DNA from: a virus
Length of the DNA stretch: 23,347 nt
Reading direction: 5' to 3' (one strand)
Virus record (IMG/VR): IMGVR_UViG_3300022925_000184
Coordinates: 1-23,347 of that record
Made by a program: the position numbers and the translations under genes. Under the pieces are notes generated by a model that worked only from the letters and a program-made list of their open reading frames with translations, searched no databases and was not told the origin of the DNA. Positions 16,287 to 21,958 of the stretch are shown one piece after another (position 1 is the stretch's first letter; each line of letters opens with the position of its first letter).

Positions 16287-17036
16287 CTAGTTCTCTATGT
16301 AAATGATATCGAAACTTGCTGCAACTCGTAGGTCAGCATTTGAACTGTCTGCTATCGCCCGAAACTCAATGTCTGTCTTTTCAGGAATTGGCTGTGGGCA
16401 TGTGATATCCAAATGATATGAACCCTCGAACAAATCGAACTTATTTTGTGTGCGAAATACACCGTTAAGTTCACGAGTAAGCATACGTATTGTAGCTACT
16501 TTGTTATTTTGAACTGTAAAAGCTGTTGTATCTACTTGAAACAAATAAGCTGTGTAACCAGCAGGTACAGTCCACAAGGCCATCAATGTTTGTTGGTCAG
16601 CCGCTGAAATATATGAGTAGGTAGTGCCGCCGTTGGCAATTGTAATGTTACCAGCAGATGCCGTGTCGCTAGACACAAAGGCACGATACATACGTAAGAA
16701 GCTGCCGGTGGTCGTTGCGGTTCCCGACGCATTTAGAGTTACTGTTTCAGATAACTCATTGTAACTTGCATCCACACCTTGAATGGTTACTTCGATATCT
16801 TCGTCTGTGGCACCCGAACTACTGGTCGCTGTCATGGTAACAGCACTAGATGGATAAGCATACAAGCCGCCTACATCCCAGATAGTCTCTTCTATGTTTT
16901 GAATTTCACCGTTGTATCCAAACTTAAATACACGTTTGTGTCCGGCAATTAATCCGCGAGATACCTGCAGGAAGTATGGAAACGAACCTACACCACCACT
17001 AAACGTCATCACATTAGGATACGAGGTGATGGACAT
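16287..17036 (-). CDS. Beta-rich virion protein, 249 aa
   Basis: The protein begins SITSYPNVMTFSGGVGSFPY and continues as a two-part beta-rich protein. Residues 65-115 are Thr/Ser/Ala-rich strands typical of Ig-like or jelly-roll folds, and the second half has WTVPAGYTAYLFQVDTTAF, a basic strand TIRMLTREL, a long VFRTQNKFDLFEGSYHL block and a KTDIEFRAIADSSNADLRVA end. The layout 'W-x-V-P-A-G...a-y-l-f...v-x-N-k...i-R-m...g-v-F-R' is one I associate with structural proteins of marine phages. Its start overlaps the preceding 36-aa gene (TAATG). It is probably a head or tail surface protein. No further role can be stated. Confidence 0.72.
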   Translation of the reverse strand: MSITSYPNVMTFSGGVGSFPYFLQVSRGLIAGHKRVFKFGYNGEIQNIEETIWDVGGLYAYPSSAVTMTATSSSGATDEDIEVTIQGVDASYNELSETVTLNASGTATTTGSFLRMYRAFVSSDTASAGNITIANGGTTYSYISAADQQTLMALWTVPAGYTAYLFQVDTTAFTVQNNKVATIRMLTRELNGVFRTQNKFDLFEGSYHLDITCPQPIPEKTDIEFRAIADSSNADLRVAASFDIIYIEN

Positions 17037-17146
17037 TACTTTTTATTCCAATTAAACACGTCGCGGTGCTTTTTCCAAAACCAGTTCCCGATGCAGGTAA
17101 AGGGCTTGCCAGTATTTAGCAAACCCAATGCAAGATACCTAACCAT
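17036..17146 (-). CDS. Very small basic/aromatic protein, 36 aa
   Basis: ATG 17146 overlaps the end of the 71-aa gene by eight bases in another frame and the ORF stops in a TAATG junction with the next gene, so it fills the space exactly. The sequence (MVRYLALGLLNTGKPF, then a Trp/Phe/Lys-rich tail with WFWKKHRDVF) has a hydrophobic start and a basic aromatic end, which could be a membrane-surface helix. The same frame is open upstream to 17299, but that part overlaps the better-supported 71-aa gene and looks random. No function is recognised. Confidence 0.55.
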   Translation of the reverse strand: MVRYLALGLLNTGKPFTCIGNWFWKKHRDVFNWNKK

Positions 17147-17354
17147 ACAAGCTTGCATGCCTTGTTTGGACGGTAAAATCGTAATCATCTTCGATGTCGC
17201 TGAGTGCAACAATCTTTTGGTCTGCTTCAACCCATTCTGCCAAAGCAGCATCAAGCCGTTCGAGATTGTCTGTACAATGTTTGAAAGTGTATTCCGCATT
17301 CTTCTTTTGTGCCTCGTATCTGTGCCGTAAGGCGTCTATAGCAAGAGTTCTCAT
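17139..17354 (-). CDS. Small helical protein of unknown function, 71 aa
   Basis: The sequence is a helical, charged protein (MRTLAIDALRHRYEAQKKNAEYTF..., landmarks only) with a C-terminal acidic patch (DIEDDYD) and an Ala/Trp middle (LDAALAEWVEADQKI). No domain is recognised. It is the first gene after a near-consensus promoter, and its ATG 17354 is preceded by AGAGGAG at an ideal distance, so it should be well expressed. Its end overlaps the 36-aa gene by eight bases. Position at the head of the virion-protein run does not by itself show a virion role; a small regulator or assembly factor is equally possible. Confidence 0.72.
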   Translation of the reverse strand: MRTLAIDALRHRYEAQKKNAEYTFKHCTDNLERLDAALAEWVEADQKIVALSDIEDDYDFTVQTRHASLYG

Positions 17355-17372
17355 GTATTCTCCTCTAAAGCT

Positions 17373-17401
17373 ATTATAGATAACTAGCAGGAGAAAGTCA
17401 A
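17373..17401 (-). promoter_or_regulatory. Sigma70-type promoter for the virion/tail gene run
   Basis: A TTGACT -35 box (17401-17396) and a perfect TATAAT -10 box (17378-17373) are separated by exactly 17 bases. The likely start site near 17366 gives a leader of about 12 nt that begins directly with the ribosome site AGAGGAG. It sits in the 51-base gap after the 162-aa gene, with the -35 box five bases after that stop. No terminator hairpin is seen in the gap, so upstream transcripts probably read through. Confidence 0.78.
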
Positions 17402-17405
17402 GTAA

Positions 17406-17894
17406 TTACATCAAGGATGCGCTTGCTGATACCATAACGCCAACCAACAAGGCTATTGCAGCCAGTATAACTCCACCTACTACAAGAAACATCTTAACTG
17501 ATTCCATAAACTCGTTATGTTCTTGTATAGCTTGCCGACGTGCTTTTAGGGCTGCTTCTTTTGCTTCTTGGATTCGTCTGGCTCGTTCATCAACGATACC
17601 CTTCCAAGTTCCCGGCCCAAACCGCATGTCAATCATCATAGATACCTCTTGCATCTTTTCTTGTGCAAGCTTGGCATCAATTGTCTCTTGGGCAACCGAC
17701 TGAACTCCGAACTGGTCGGTTAGACCGCTGCCTGATTTCTTGCTTCGTTGCTTTTGTATTTCTTTTTCGCCACGAAACAAATCGTCAATTTGACCCGCAA
17801 TCTGTCCGATATCTTGTACGGTAGAAATATTGGACTTGATAAAGTCTACACTTTGTTTTACCAAAGCAATCCCGGCAAGGGTTTCGGCAATCAT
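17406..17894 (-). CDS. Coiled-coil protein with C-terminal membrane segment, 162 aa
   Basis: The N-terminus (ETLAGIALVKQSVDFIKS) is an amphipathic helix, followed by a helical body with QIDDLFRGEKEIQKQ and an Ala/Arg/Glu-rich helix (ERARRIQEAKEAALKARR) that should form a coiled coil. A single strong membrane segment covers residues 135-156 (MFLVVGGVILAAIALLVGVM). A block around MIDMRFGPGTWKGIVDE looks conserved to me from other marine phages, but no function is known. Placement after the lysozyme region suggests a lysis accessory such as a spanin-like or holin-modulating protein, though a C-terminal anchor is unlike a classical i-spanin. A good AAGGA ribosome site precedes ATG 17894. Confidence 0.75.
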   Translation of the reverse strand: MIAETLAGIALVKQSVDFIKSNISTVQDIGQIAGQIDDLFRGEKEIQKQRSKKSGSGLTDQFGVQSVAQETIDAKLAQEKMQEVSMMIDMRFGPGTWKGIVDERARRIQEAKEAALKARRQAIQEHNEFMESVKMFLVVGGVILAAIALLVGVMVSASASLM

Positions 17895-17904
17895 GGTTGG
17901 TTCC

Positions 17905-18084
17905 TTACTTTGGCTGGGGTCGGCAAATTGCGGTTATATTTAGTCTTCTACCATCTCCTGTTGGAACAGACTGCTGTCGAGATAACTTTTCTGCGAAGTA
18001 CAAGCATCTGTCCATGTCTACAAACTTTTGGGTGTTGTCTATAACATTTGCACCTAGATATACGTAAAGAACAAAGAGTATCAT
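17905..18084 (-). CDS. Tiny membrane-associated protein, 59 aa
   Basis: ATG 18084 overlaps the stop of the preceding gene as ATGA, and the 59-codon frame ends ten bases before the next start. The protein opens with a hydrophobic run (MILFVLYVYLGANV), then DNTQKFVDMDRCLYFAEKLS and a C-terminal part with a second cysteine (ITAICRPQP). The N-terminus could be a signal anchor, leaving the rest in the periplasm with two cysteines that might pair. This resembles small accessory genes near phage lysozymes, possibly spanin-like, but no lipobox is present. The function is unknown. Confidence 0.65.
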   Translation of the reverse strand: MILFVLYVYLGANVIDNTQKFVDMDRCLYFAEKLSRQQSVPTGDGRRLNITAICRPQPK

Positions 18085-18242
18085 GTTACCTTTACGACGT
18101 GTATAAGCTTAAACAAATCTTTTTTCATATCTTTTCCGATGGCACTACCTGCAGGAGTGTGAAGAAACTTGCTATCATCTTTTATGATATTATATACAGA
18201 TGGTTTTTCTGCACTGCCTTGTGCTTTACGACCCTTGCTCAT
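18081..18242 (-). CDS. Tiny basic protein of unknown function, 53 aa
   Basis: ATG 18242 lies directly after the lysozyme stop with AGGGGA about eight bases upstream, and the frame ends in an ATGA overlap with the next gene. The sequence starts MSKGRKAQGSAEKPSVYNII, has a central FLHTPAGSAIGKDMKKD block and ends with a short hydrophobic helix. It is strongly basic. The tight fit between two genes and the good ribosome site make it a real gene in my view. No function is recognised; co-expression with the lysozyme is certain from the layout. Confidence 0.68.
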   Translation of the reverse strand: MSKGRKAQGSAEKPSVYNIIKDDSKFLHTPAGSAIGKDMKKDLFKLIHVVKVT

Positions 18243-18728
18243 TTAAAATTCCCCTGTTCTCATAGCTTCCGATAATTTAACTGACCTAGATTTTACCTGC
18301 TTTGCCCATCTTGAATCCATCATTTCCATTCCGGCTATGTCAAACCGTTCTTCGTGGATAGCATTCCACATCTTCACGAACTTACATAGGCGAGGGACAC
18401 CCATATTAAATGCCATGTCCATTAAGATTAGTTGACGAACAGAGTCTAGGTTTTCTACGCAGGGGTGAACCCGACACAGTTCGTTTTCTACGATGCGGAT
18501 ATCGTTGAGGGCAAGGTACCGTGCGTCAGCTTCGGTAATACCATGCTCATAAACAACCGCCATGCTAGGGATATCCATATACTCCAGTTCTTCTTTGGTA
18601 ATGCCTCTGTCTTTGAGGTTGCGACCAATGCCGATAGTTTCGATACCCAAGCTATCTTCATAGACAGTAAGGACCATACCTTCGTGTTCGATGAGTTTAT
18701 CTAAGAAATGTGAAGTATTGTATTTCAT
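18243..18728 (-). CDS. Endolysin, T4-type lysozyme (GH24), 161 aa
   Basis: The enzyme cleaves the glycan strands of peptidoglycan at the end of infection. The catalytic region reads LIEHEGMVLTVYEDSLG then ETIGIG: Glu16, Asp25 and Thr31 align with the T4 lysozyme triad Glu11/Asp20/Thr26 at identical spacing, and the TIGIG turn is conserved. Further landmarks are LILMDMAFNMGVPRLCKF (about 100-117) and a C-terminal RWAKQV...R block, both usual for the family; length is also normal. There is no signal peptide or SAR-type N-terminal helix, so it should need a holin. GAGGT lies eight bases before ATG 18728. The start overlaps the stop of the DUF1289-like gene (ATGA). Confidence 0.93.
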   Translation of the reverse strand: MKYNTSHFLDKLIEHEGMVLTVYEDSLGIETIGIGRNLKDRGITKEELEYMDIPSMAVVYEHGITEADARYLALNDIRIVENELCRVHPCVENLDSVRQLILMDMAFNMGVPRLCKFVKMWNAIHEERFDIAGMEMMDSRWAKQVKSRSVKLSEAMRTGEF

Positions 18729-18856
18729 CTAGTTTTACCTCGACTTATTATCTGCTCTATAGTTCTACCACAGCCAGTACAATACTTTCCTGCGGAATCT
18801 AATGTGCATATACCGACACACGGACTTTTAAGTTTTATTGTCGCCTTTGTGTTCAT
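18725..18856 (-). CDS. DUF1289-like small cysteine protein, 43 aa
   Basis: This gene is short and overlaps both neighbours. It starts at ATG 18856 inside the end of the two-TM protein gene (29-base overlap, different frame) and stops in an ATGA overlap with the lysozyme start. The protein holds SPCVGICTLD and YCTGCGRTIEQI, giving Cys13-x3-Cys17-x8-Cys26-x2-Cys29, which is the signature of DUF1289, a family predicted to bind a metal or Fe-S cluster. Bacterial members are usually somewhat longer; this one is nearly the bare motif. The role in phage is unknown. Its position inside the lysis run ensures co-expression with holin and lysozyme. The ribosome site is weak, so it probably depends on translation of the upstream gene. 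Confidence 0.78.
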   Translation of the reverse strand: MNTKATIKLKSPCVGICTLDSAGKYCTGCGRTIEQIISRGKTR

Positions 18857-19043
18857 GGCCCATCCAAATCCCAAATACACCTGTCATTACGCCCATCACT
18901 ACACTGACGAAGGCACTCTGGGCAGCGGTGGGAGTGTCTAACTCCATGAACCACTCAGCACATCGCCAAGACATAACAGTGCTTGCCAGCATCATGCAAC
19001 GAGGCAATATCTTCCAAGCAAGGAACTGCTCTACCGTAATCAT
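18828..19043 (-). CDS. Two-TM small membrane protein, possible second holin or antiholin, 71 aa
   Basis: Two hydrophobic segments (residues 8-28 and 42-62, the second AQSAFVSVVMGVMTGVFGIWMG) are separated by a short acidic loop (MELDTPTA), and the C-terminus is charged (HEHKGDNKT). This is the size and layout of class II holins. It overlaps the upstream 3-TM holin by four bases (ATGA), and its end encloses the start of the DUF1289-like gene. Paired membrane proteins upstream of a lysozyme are commonly a holin and its modulator, which is the inference here. Which of the two forms the lethal hole cannot be decided from sequence. Confidence 0.75.
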   Translation of the reverse strand: MITVEQFLAWKILPRCMMLASTVMSWRCAEWFMELDTPTAAQSAFVSVVMGVMTGVFGIWMGHEHKGDNKT

Positions 19044-19432
19044 TTTTTACCAAAGAATTTTGTTGCTGCTCGTGTTCCGAAACTTGCACTTACAATAACA
19101 CCCAGAGTATACCGATAGTATTCGGGCATAGTTTCTAAAGCTGTAAAACCATCTGTAACAATCTGCCGACCCCACTCACCGCAGAAGGCTAGAATTAATG
19201 GAACCGAAAACAAAATTGTTAACCACTCATCTTTCCATGATGATGCAGAAGCATCTGCCATCTTCAAGTCCCAATCAATTTCACCGGTAGCTTTCTTTTC
19301 CATGATGACAGCTTCAGCTTTTGCTTTGGCTACCTTCGCACCGGTTTCGGCTTTGGTCTTTTCAACCTTACCTTCTAGCCACGTTCCGGCTAAGTTTGAG
19401 ATTGGTCCGATTAGGGCTGCTAACATTTCCAT
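19040..19432 (-). CDS. Holin, GTA-type 3-TM family, 130 aa
   Basis: The N-terminal hydrophobic stretch (AALIGPISNLAGTWL, about 5-19) is followed by a Lys/Ala/Glu-rich helix (20-50), a SASSWKDEWLTILFSVPLIL segment (62-81), then GFTALETMPEYYRYTLGVIVSASFGTRA from 95 on (landmarks). The W-K-D-E-W/F-x-T...P-L-I...P-E/x-W/Y-Y-R-Y-x-L-G-V-I-V-x-A-x-F-G pattern is the one of the three-TM holins of gene transfer agents and many marine phages. It probably makes the membrane hole that lets the lysozyme out. It overlaps the DUF6321-like gene by 13 bases. ATG 19432 and ATG 19426 are both possible starts. Confidence 0.83.
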   Translation of the reverse strand: MEMLAALIGPISNLAGTWLEGKVEKTKAETGAKVAKAKAEAVIMEKKATGEIDWDLKMADASASSWKDEWLTILFSVPLILAFCGEWGRQIVTDGFTALETMPEYYRYTLGVIVSASFGTRAATKFFGKK

Positions 19433-19716
19433 CTCTTTCGTGCTTGACGCAAACGGCTGTTCGGGTTTGCTGCTGCTTTAGGAAACTTCTTCATCTGCCC
19501 AGCAGACCGCGCACAATAGGACTTGCGACGCTTAGCTGCAGCACTTCCCGGTTTAACTTTCCCCGTAACAGCAGTCTTCAGCTTACTGCCGGGATTTGCT
19601 TTACGATACGCCTTTACACCAGCCGCTGTCATCCCCGCCCCAGACTTCGTAGGACGGAAGTTCTTTTTGTTACGGGCTGGCATGTTGTCAGGTTTTCTAG
19701 GCTTTCTTGGTGGCAC
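19420..19716 (-). CDS. DUF6321-like small basic protein, 98 aa
   Basis: The core NKKNFRPTKSGAGMTAAGV, the NPGSKLKTAVTGKVKPGS block, the KRRKSYCARSAGQMKK segment and the terminal RQARKRWKC match what I know of DUF6321, a family of small phage proteins with conserved cysteines. Of 98 residues, 30 are Lys/Arg and only one is acidic, so strong nucleic-acid binding is likely. The start is taken as GTG 19716, which has AAGGA six bases upstream and overlaps the previous gene by 20 bases; ATG 19683 is the alternative. It is the last of four small basic genes placed between capsid and lysis genes. The biological role is unknown. Confidence 0.78.
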   Translation of the reverse strand: MPPRKPRKPDNMPARNKKNFRPTKSGAGMTAAGVKAYRKANPGSKLKTAVTGKVKPGSAAAKRRKSYCARSAGQMKKFPKAAANPNSRLRQARKRWKC

Positions 19717-19939
19717 TTTTCTTCCTTCGCTTTCCCGATGCAGTAACAGACCATTTTACTCTAGCTGGTCCTGTCTTCTTAGCCGCTTCTTTTTTGGTTA
19801 TACGGCTTGCGACTTTAGCAGGTCTACAGGCTGGGTACGGACGTTTCTTTTTCTCTGAACCAGAACGACCGCATTTCTTTCCGGTCTTTACATCTATCCA
19901 GTTTTCACCGAACCATTTTTTTAAACCAGTAGCAGCCAT
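19697..19939 (-). CDS. DUF5872-like small basic protein, 80 aa
   Basis: The start GLKKWFGENWIDVKTGKKCG (residues 5-24) followed by PYPACRPAK (34-42) is the recognisable core of DUF5872: a W-x-x-x-x-W-(V/I)-D-(V/I)...C-G-R...Y-P-x-C-R-P pattern. The two cysteines (23 and 38) could help bind a metal. The C-terminal half is a Lys/Arg/Ala tail much like a histone tail; 26 of 80 residues are basic and four acidic. Proteins of this type recur in marine phages, usually with the DUF6321 type as here, and no function is known to me. It starts two bases after the 108-aa gene stop. Confidence 0.8.
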   Translation of the reverse strand: MAATGLKKWFGENWIDVKTGKKCGRSGSEKKKRPYPACRPAKVASRITKKEAAKKTGPARVKWSVTASGKRRKKSATKKA

Positions 19940-19941
19940 GA

Positions 19942-20268
19942 TTACTTCTTCTTAGCTTTGCCGCCGTACTTCAGTTTTTGAAAAGACCCTTTTGCACCTG
20001 CCTTCATAGACCCTTGCTTTCTTTGTATATCCGGGTTTCCACCTTTTCTAGCTTTTAGTTCTCTATCTGTAGATATAACTTTTTTTGCTAAAGCGGCTGT
20101 ACTTTTTGGTCCTGCTACTTTCGCATTCTTATTCATTAGGGCATCTAGCTGTTTTCTTTTAGCAGGAACTAGGGAGCCTCTTATTGAGTTGTATTCTGCT
20201 GTTAAAGATGGGCTGAGAGGTTTCTTAATTTTTAAAGCGTTATCAAGCTTTTCCATAAGTGTTGCCAT
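19942..20268 (-). CDS. Small Lys-rich protein, 108 aa
   Basis: Residues 1-60 form a predicted helical part (MEKLDNALKIKKPLSPSL, then KRKQLDALMNKNAKVAG), and the C-terminal third is Lys/Gly-rich and probably disordered (MKAGAKGSFQKLKYGGKAKKK split as landmarks). By count 27 residues are Lys/Arg against seven Asp/Glu. No domain is recognised. A GGAGAAG ribosome site lies about six bases before ATG 20268. It is the second gene after the promoter at 20456-20484 and belongs to the set of four basic small proteins. Nucleic-acid binding is likely from charge alone; the specific role is not known. Confidence 0.7.
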   Translation of the reverse strand: MATLMEKLDNALKIKKPLSPSLTAEYNSIRGSLVPAKRKQLDALMNKNAKVAGPKSTAALAKKVISTDRELKARKGGNPDIQRKQGSMKAGAKGSFQKLKYGGKAKKK

Positions 20269-20282
20269 TATTCTTCTCCAAT

Positions 20283-20426
20283 CTATGCGTAGGTTCCGCC
20301 CCGCTTTTTGTAGGTTTTAACTAACCAAGCACTACCATAAGCACTAGGCCACTTCTTAAATTTCTTTTTAGCTTCAGCTTTTACCTTAGAGTACAAAGCT
20401 TTGTTTTTAGGTTTTGGACTAGCCAT
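20283..20426 (-). CDS. Tiny basic protein, 47 aa
   Basis: ATG 20426 opens a 47-codon frame: MASPKPKNKALYSKVKAEA, a KKKFKKWPSAYGSAWLVKTY block and a KKRGGTYA end. I recall near-identical patterns (SPKPK-x-K-x-LY-x-x-VK-x-EAK-x-KF...WPSAYAS-x-WLV-x-x-YK-x-RGG-x-Y) as free-standing small proteins in marine phages. Fourteen residues are Lys/Arg and one is acidic. It is the first gene after the promoter at 20456-20484, with a GGGGGT ribosome-site-like sequence about nine bases upstream. The next gene starts 14 bases after its stop. The role is unknown; DNA or RNA binding is likely from charge. Confidence 0.8.
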   Translation of the reverse strand: MASPKPKNKALYSKVKAEAKKKFKKWPSAYGSAWLVKTYKKRGGTYA

Positions 20427-20455
20427 TGTATATTTACCCCCGGCAAAGGTTATTG

Positions 20456-20484
20456 CTTATAACATAAATTATAATAGGTGTCAA
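20456..20484 (-). promoter_or_regulatory. Sigma70-type promoter for the basic-protein and lysis genes
   Basis: A perfect TTGACA -35 box (20484-20479) and a TATAAG -10 box (20461-20456) are spaced by exactly 17 bases. The AT-rich spacer also contains TATAAT, so a second overlapping -10 may exist. Transcription would start near 20449, about 23 bases before ATG 20426. The -35 box abuts the GC-rich hairpin that follows the capsid-associated gene. Confidence 0.8.
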
Positions 20485-20506
20485 GGGGGCAAGTTGCCCT
20501 GCCCCC
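20485..20506 (-). terminator. GC-rich hairpin after the capsid genes, terminator-like without U-tract
   Basis: On the transcribed strand GGGGGCA and TGCCCCC pair perfectly (7 bp) around an 8-nt loop; a nested GGGCA/TGCCC pairing is an alternative. It lies 10 bases after the stop of the capsid-associated gene. The following bases are CTTGACACC, not a run of T, so intrinsic termination would be inefficient. It may instead protect the 3' end of the capsid mRNA or lower read-through. Confidence 0.55.
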
Positions 20507-20516
20507 CGACAGTTAG

Positions 20517-20933
20517 TTAGGCAAATGCAGCCGCTGTACCAGCAGCGTTCATTGGCACCATCACGGCGAATACACGAACTTTACCGTCCATGATTGCAGT
20601 GATAGCTTTCACGTCGATGACATCAGCAGCCAAGTAGAACTTAGCAGCAGAGCCAGTTTCCTGAATGCCAACAGCACCGTCTGCATCTAGGTCAGTAACC
20701 CATGTGTCAGCAGCAGTACCGTCGCCCACATCAATTGTACCAGCGTTAGAGCTTGCGGTCACAAGTTCGATACCAACACACAGAACCAGTGTGTTTGCAG
20801 GAATTTGTAGCGCATCAATGTCTTCGTTGATACCTAAATTGGTTGTTGAGAAGTCGAGTACGACTTCCTGCATGTAGGGCTTTGCACCCGCTGAAACAGC
20901 AACGCTGTTGTCTGTAACTGAATAAGTAGCCAT
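20517..20933 (-). CDS. Capsid-associated (decoration-type) protein, 138 aa
   Basis: The protein is Ala/Val/Asp/Gly-rich and beta-structured: it starts MATYSVTDNSVAVSAG, has a VVLDFSTTNLGI strand pair, a block IPANTLVLCVGIELVTASS, a DVGDGTAADTWVTDLDADG loop and a final hydrophobic strand (VRVFAVMVPM). A protein of this kind immediately after the major capsid gene is usually a head decoration or stabilising protein in marine phages, and this pattern is one I recall in that position. It has no enzyme motif. An AGGGAGA ribosome site precedes ATG 20933, and the gene is followed by a hairpin that may end the capsid transcript. Confidence 0.72.
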   Translation of the reverse strand: MATYSVTDNSVAVSAGAKPYMQEVVLDFSTTNLGINEDIDALQIPANTLVLCVGIELVTASSNAGTIDVGDGTAADTWVTDLDADGAVGIQETGSAAKFYLAADVIDVKAITAIMDGKVRVFAVMVPMNAAGTAAAFA

Positions 20934-20948
20934 TCGTAAATCTCCCTA

Positions 20949-21929
20949 TTAAGCAACAGTGTCTACAACACCGCGAACGAGTGCTTCTGGGCGAAGAACT
21001 TTACGTCCAAACACATGAAGACCACGAACGATGTCGGAGAAGGTTTCAGTGGACCGAACTACTTCGGTTTTTGCAATGTGAGATGCAGTTGCAACGGCTG
21101 ACATGTGACCAGCCAAAACAACAGCTTCACCTGCTGCTGCAGTAACACCAGTGATGCTAACTGCGTCTGTGCCACCAGCTACGAGAGCAGTTGACTTGTA
21201 GCAGTTAAAGCCAGCAATCTGACCCTGCATTACAAGACCGTTCCGTAGTGGTGAGGTGCCGTCGCCAGTTACCTGAACTTCTGCAAACTTTGCACCGGCT
21301 GAGAACAGCTTGGCGTAGAAAGCAGGAGAAGCAACGAACCAACGGTTCTCTTCTGGAACAGACTGCTCGTCAAGTTCCTTTGCCATTTCTAGCATCAGGT
21401 TGACAGCGTTGTCTGGAGCAGTGTGAACTGCAATCGGTGTACCAGCAGTACCCAGAGCAGTGTTTGTGTTCAACAGGCCACCAGCAAGTGATGCGTCGTC
21501 AGCACCGGCAAGGCCAGCACCGTCAGCAATTGACTGTAGAACATTGAAGTCGTACTTGCGCTTCAAAGAAAATGCACCTGAAGAAGTAGCCAGTGCCTCA
21601 AAGTTAACATGAGACTGACGCTCTTCGATGTCATCAATTTTGAACGCAAATGCGTTTGCTTGGTCGACAATCATTGTTGTCTGGTCGTCAGCCAAGTCTT
21701 GTGGATTAACCACAGAGCCACGTGAGTAGGCACTTACTGTGATTGTAGGTTCTTTAATGATACGTACTGTATCGCCAAAGTTCTCAATTTCGCCAGCGTA
21801 ATCAGTATTCGTGATGTCTTCAGCAACCGAAGCGCGACGAAAAAACTTGAGGACTTTTTGGCTAAAGATTTCCGGTGTAAAGTTACCGGAAGGCAGGTTA
21901 TTGTAACCTGATGCCGAATTAAAAGCCAT
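20949..21929 (-). CDS. Major capsid protein, HK97-fold, 326 aa
   Basis: This is the head shell protein. The N-terminal arm (PEIFSQKVLKFFRRASVAED) is followed by the signature GDTVRIIKEPTITVSAYSRG and then LADDQTTMIVDQANAFAFKIDDIEERQ, read here as landmarks. This 'G-D-T-V-x-I...i-t-v-x-x-Y...l-x-D...l-x-I-D-q...a-F-x-i-D-D-I-e' pattern is characteristic of capsid proteins of P22/T7-like short-tailed and many marine phages. The central Ala/Gly-rich part (about 140-165) and the C-terminal GRKVLRPEALVRGVV also fit. Length is normal for the family. A GGAAGGA ribosome site precedes ATG 21929, and the scaffold gene lies directly upstream, as expected. Confidence 0.9.
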   Translation of the reverse strand: MAFNSASGYNNLPSGNFTPEIFSQKVLKFFRRASVAEDITNTDYAGEIENFGDTVRIIKEPTITVSAYSRGSVVNPQDLADDQTTMIVDQANAFAFKIDDIEERQSHVNFEALATSSGAFSLKRKYDFNVLQSIADGAGLAGADDASLAGGLLNTNTALGTAGTPIAVHTAPDNAVNLMLEMAKELDEQSVPEENRWFVASPAFYAKLFSAGAKFAEVQVTGDGTSPLRNGLVMQGQIAGFNCYKSTALVAGGTDAVSITGVTAAAGEAVVLAGHMSAVATASHIAKTEVVRSTETFSDIVRGLHVFGRKVLRPEALVRGVVDTVA

Positions 21930-21958
21930 TTGCTTTTCCTTCCATTTTGAGGTTTATT

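Noticed and set aside
17036-17299. An 87-codon reading of the 36-aa gene frame
   Set aside because: Its first 51 codons overlap the 71-aa gene, which has the promoter, the AGAGGAG ribosome site and better composition; only the last 36 codons are kept.
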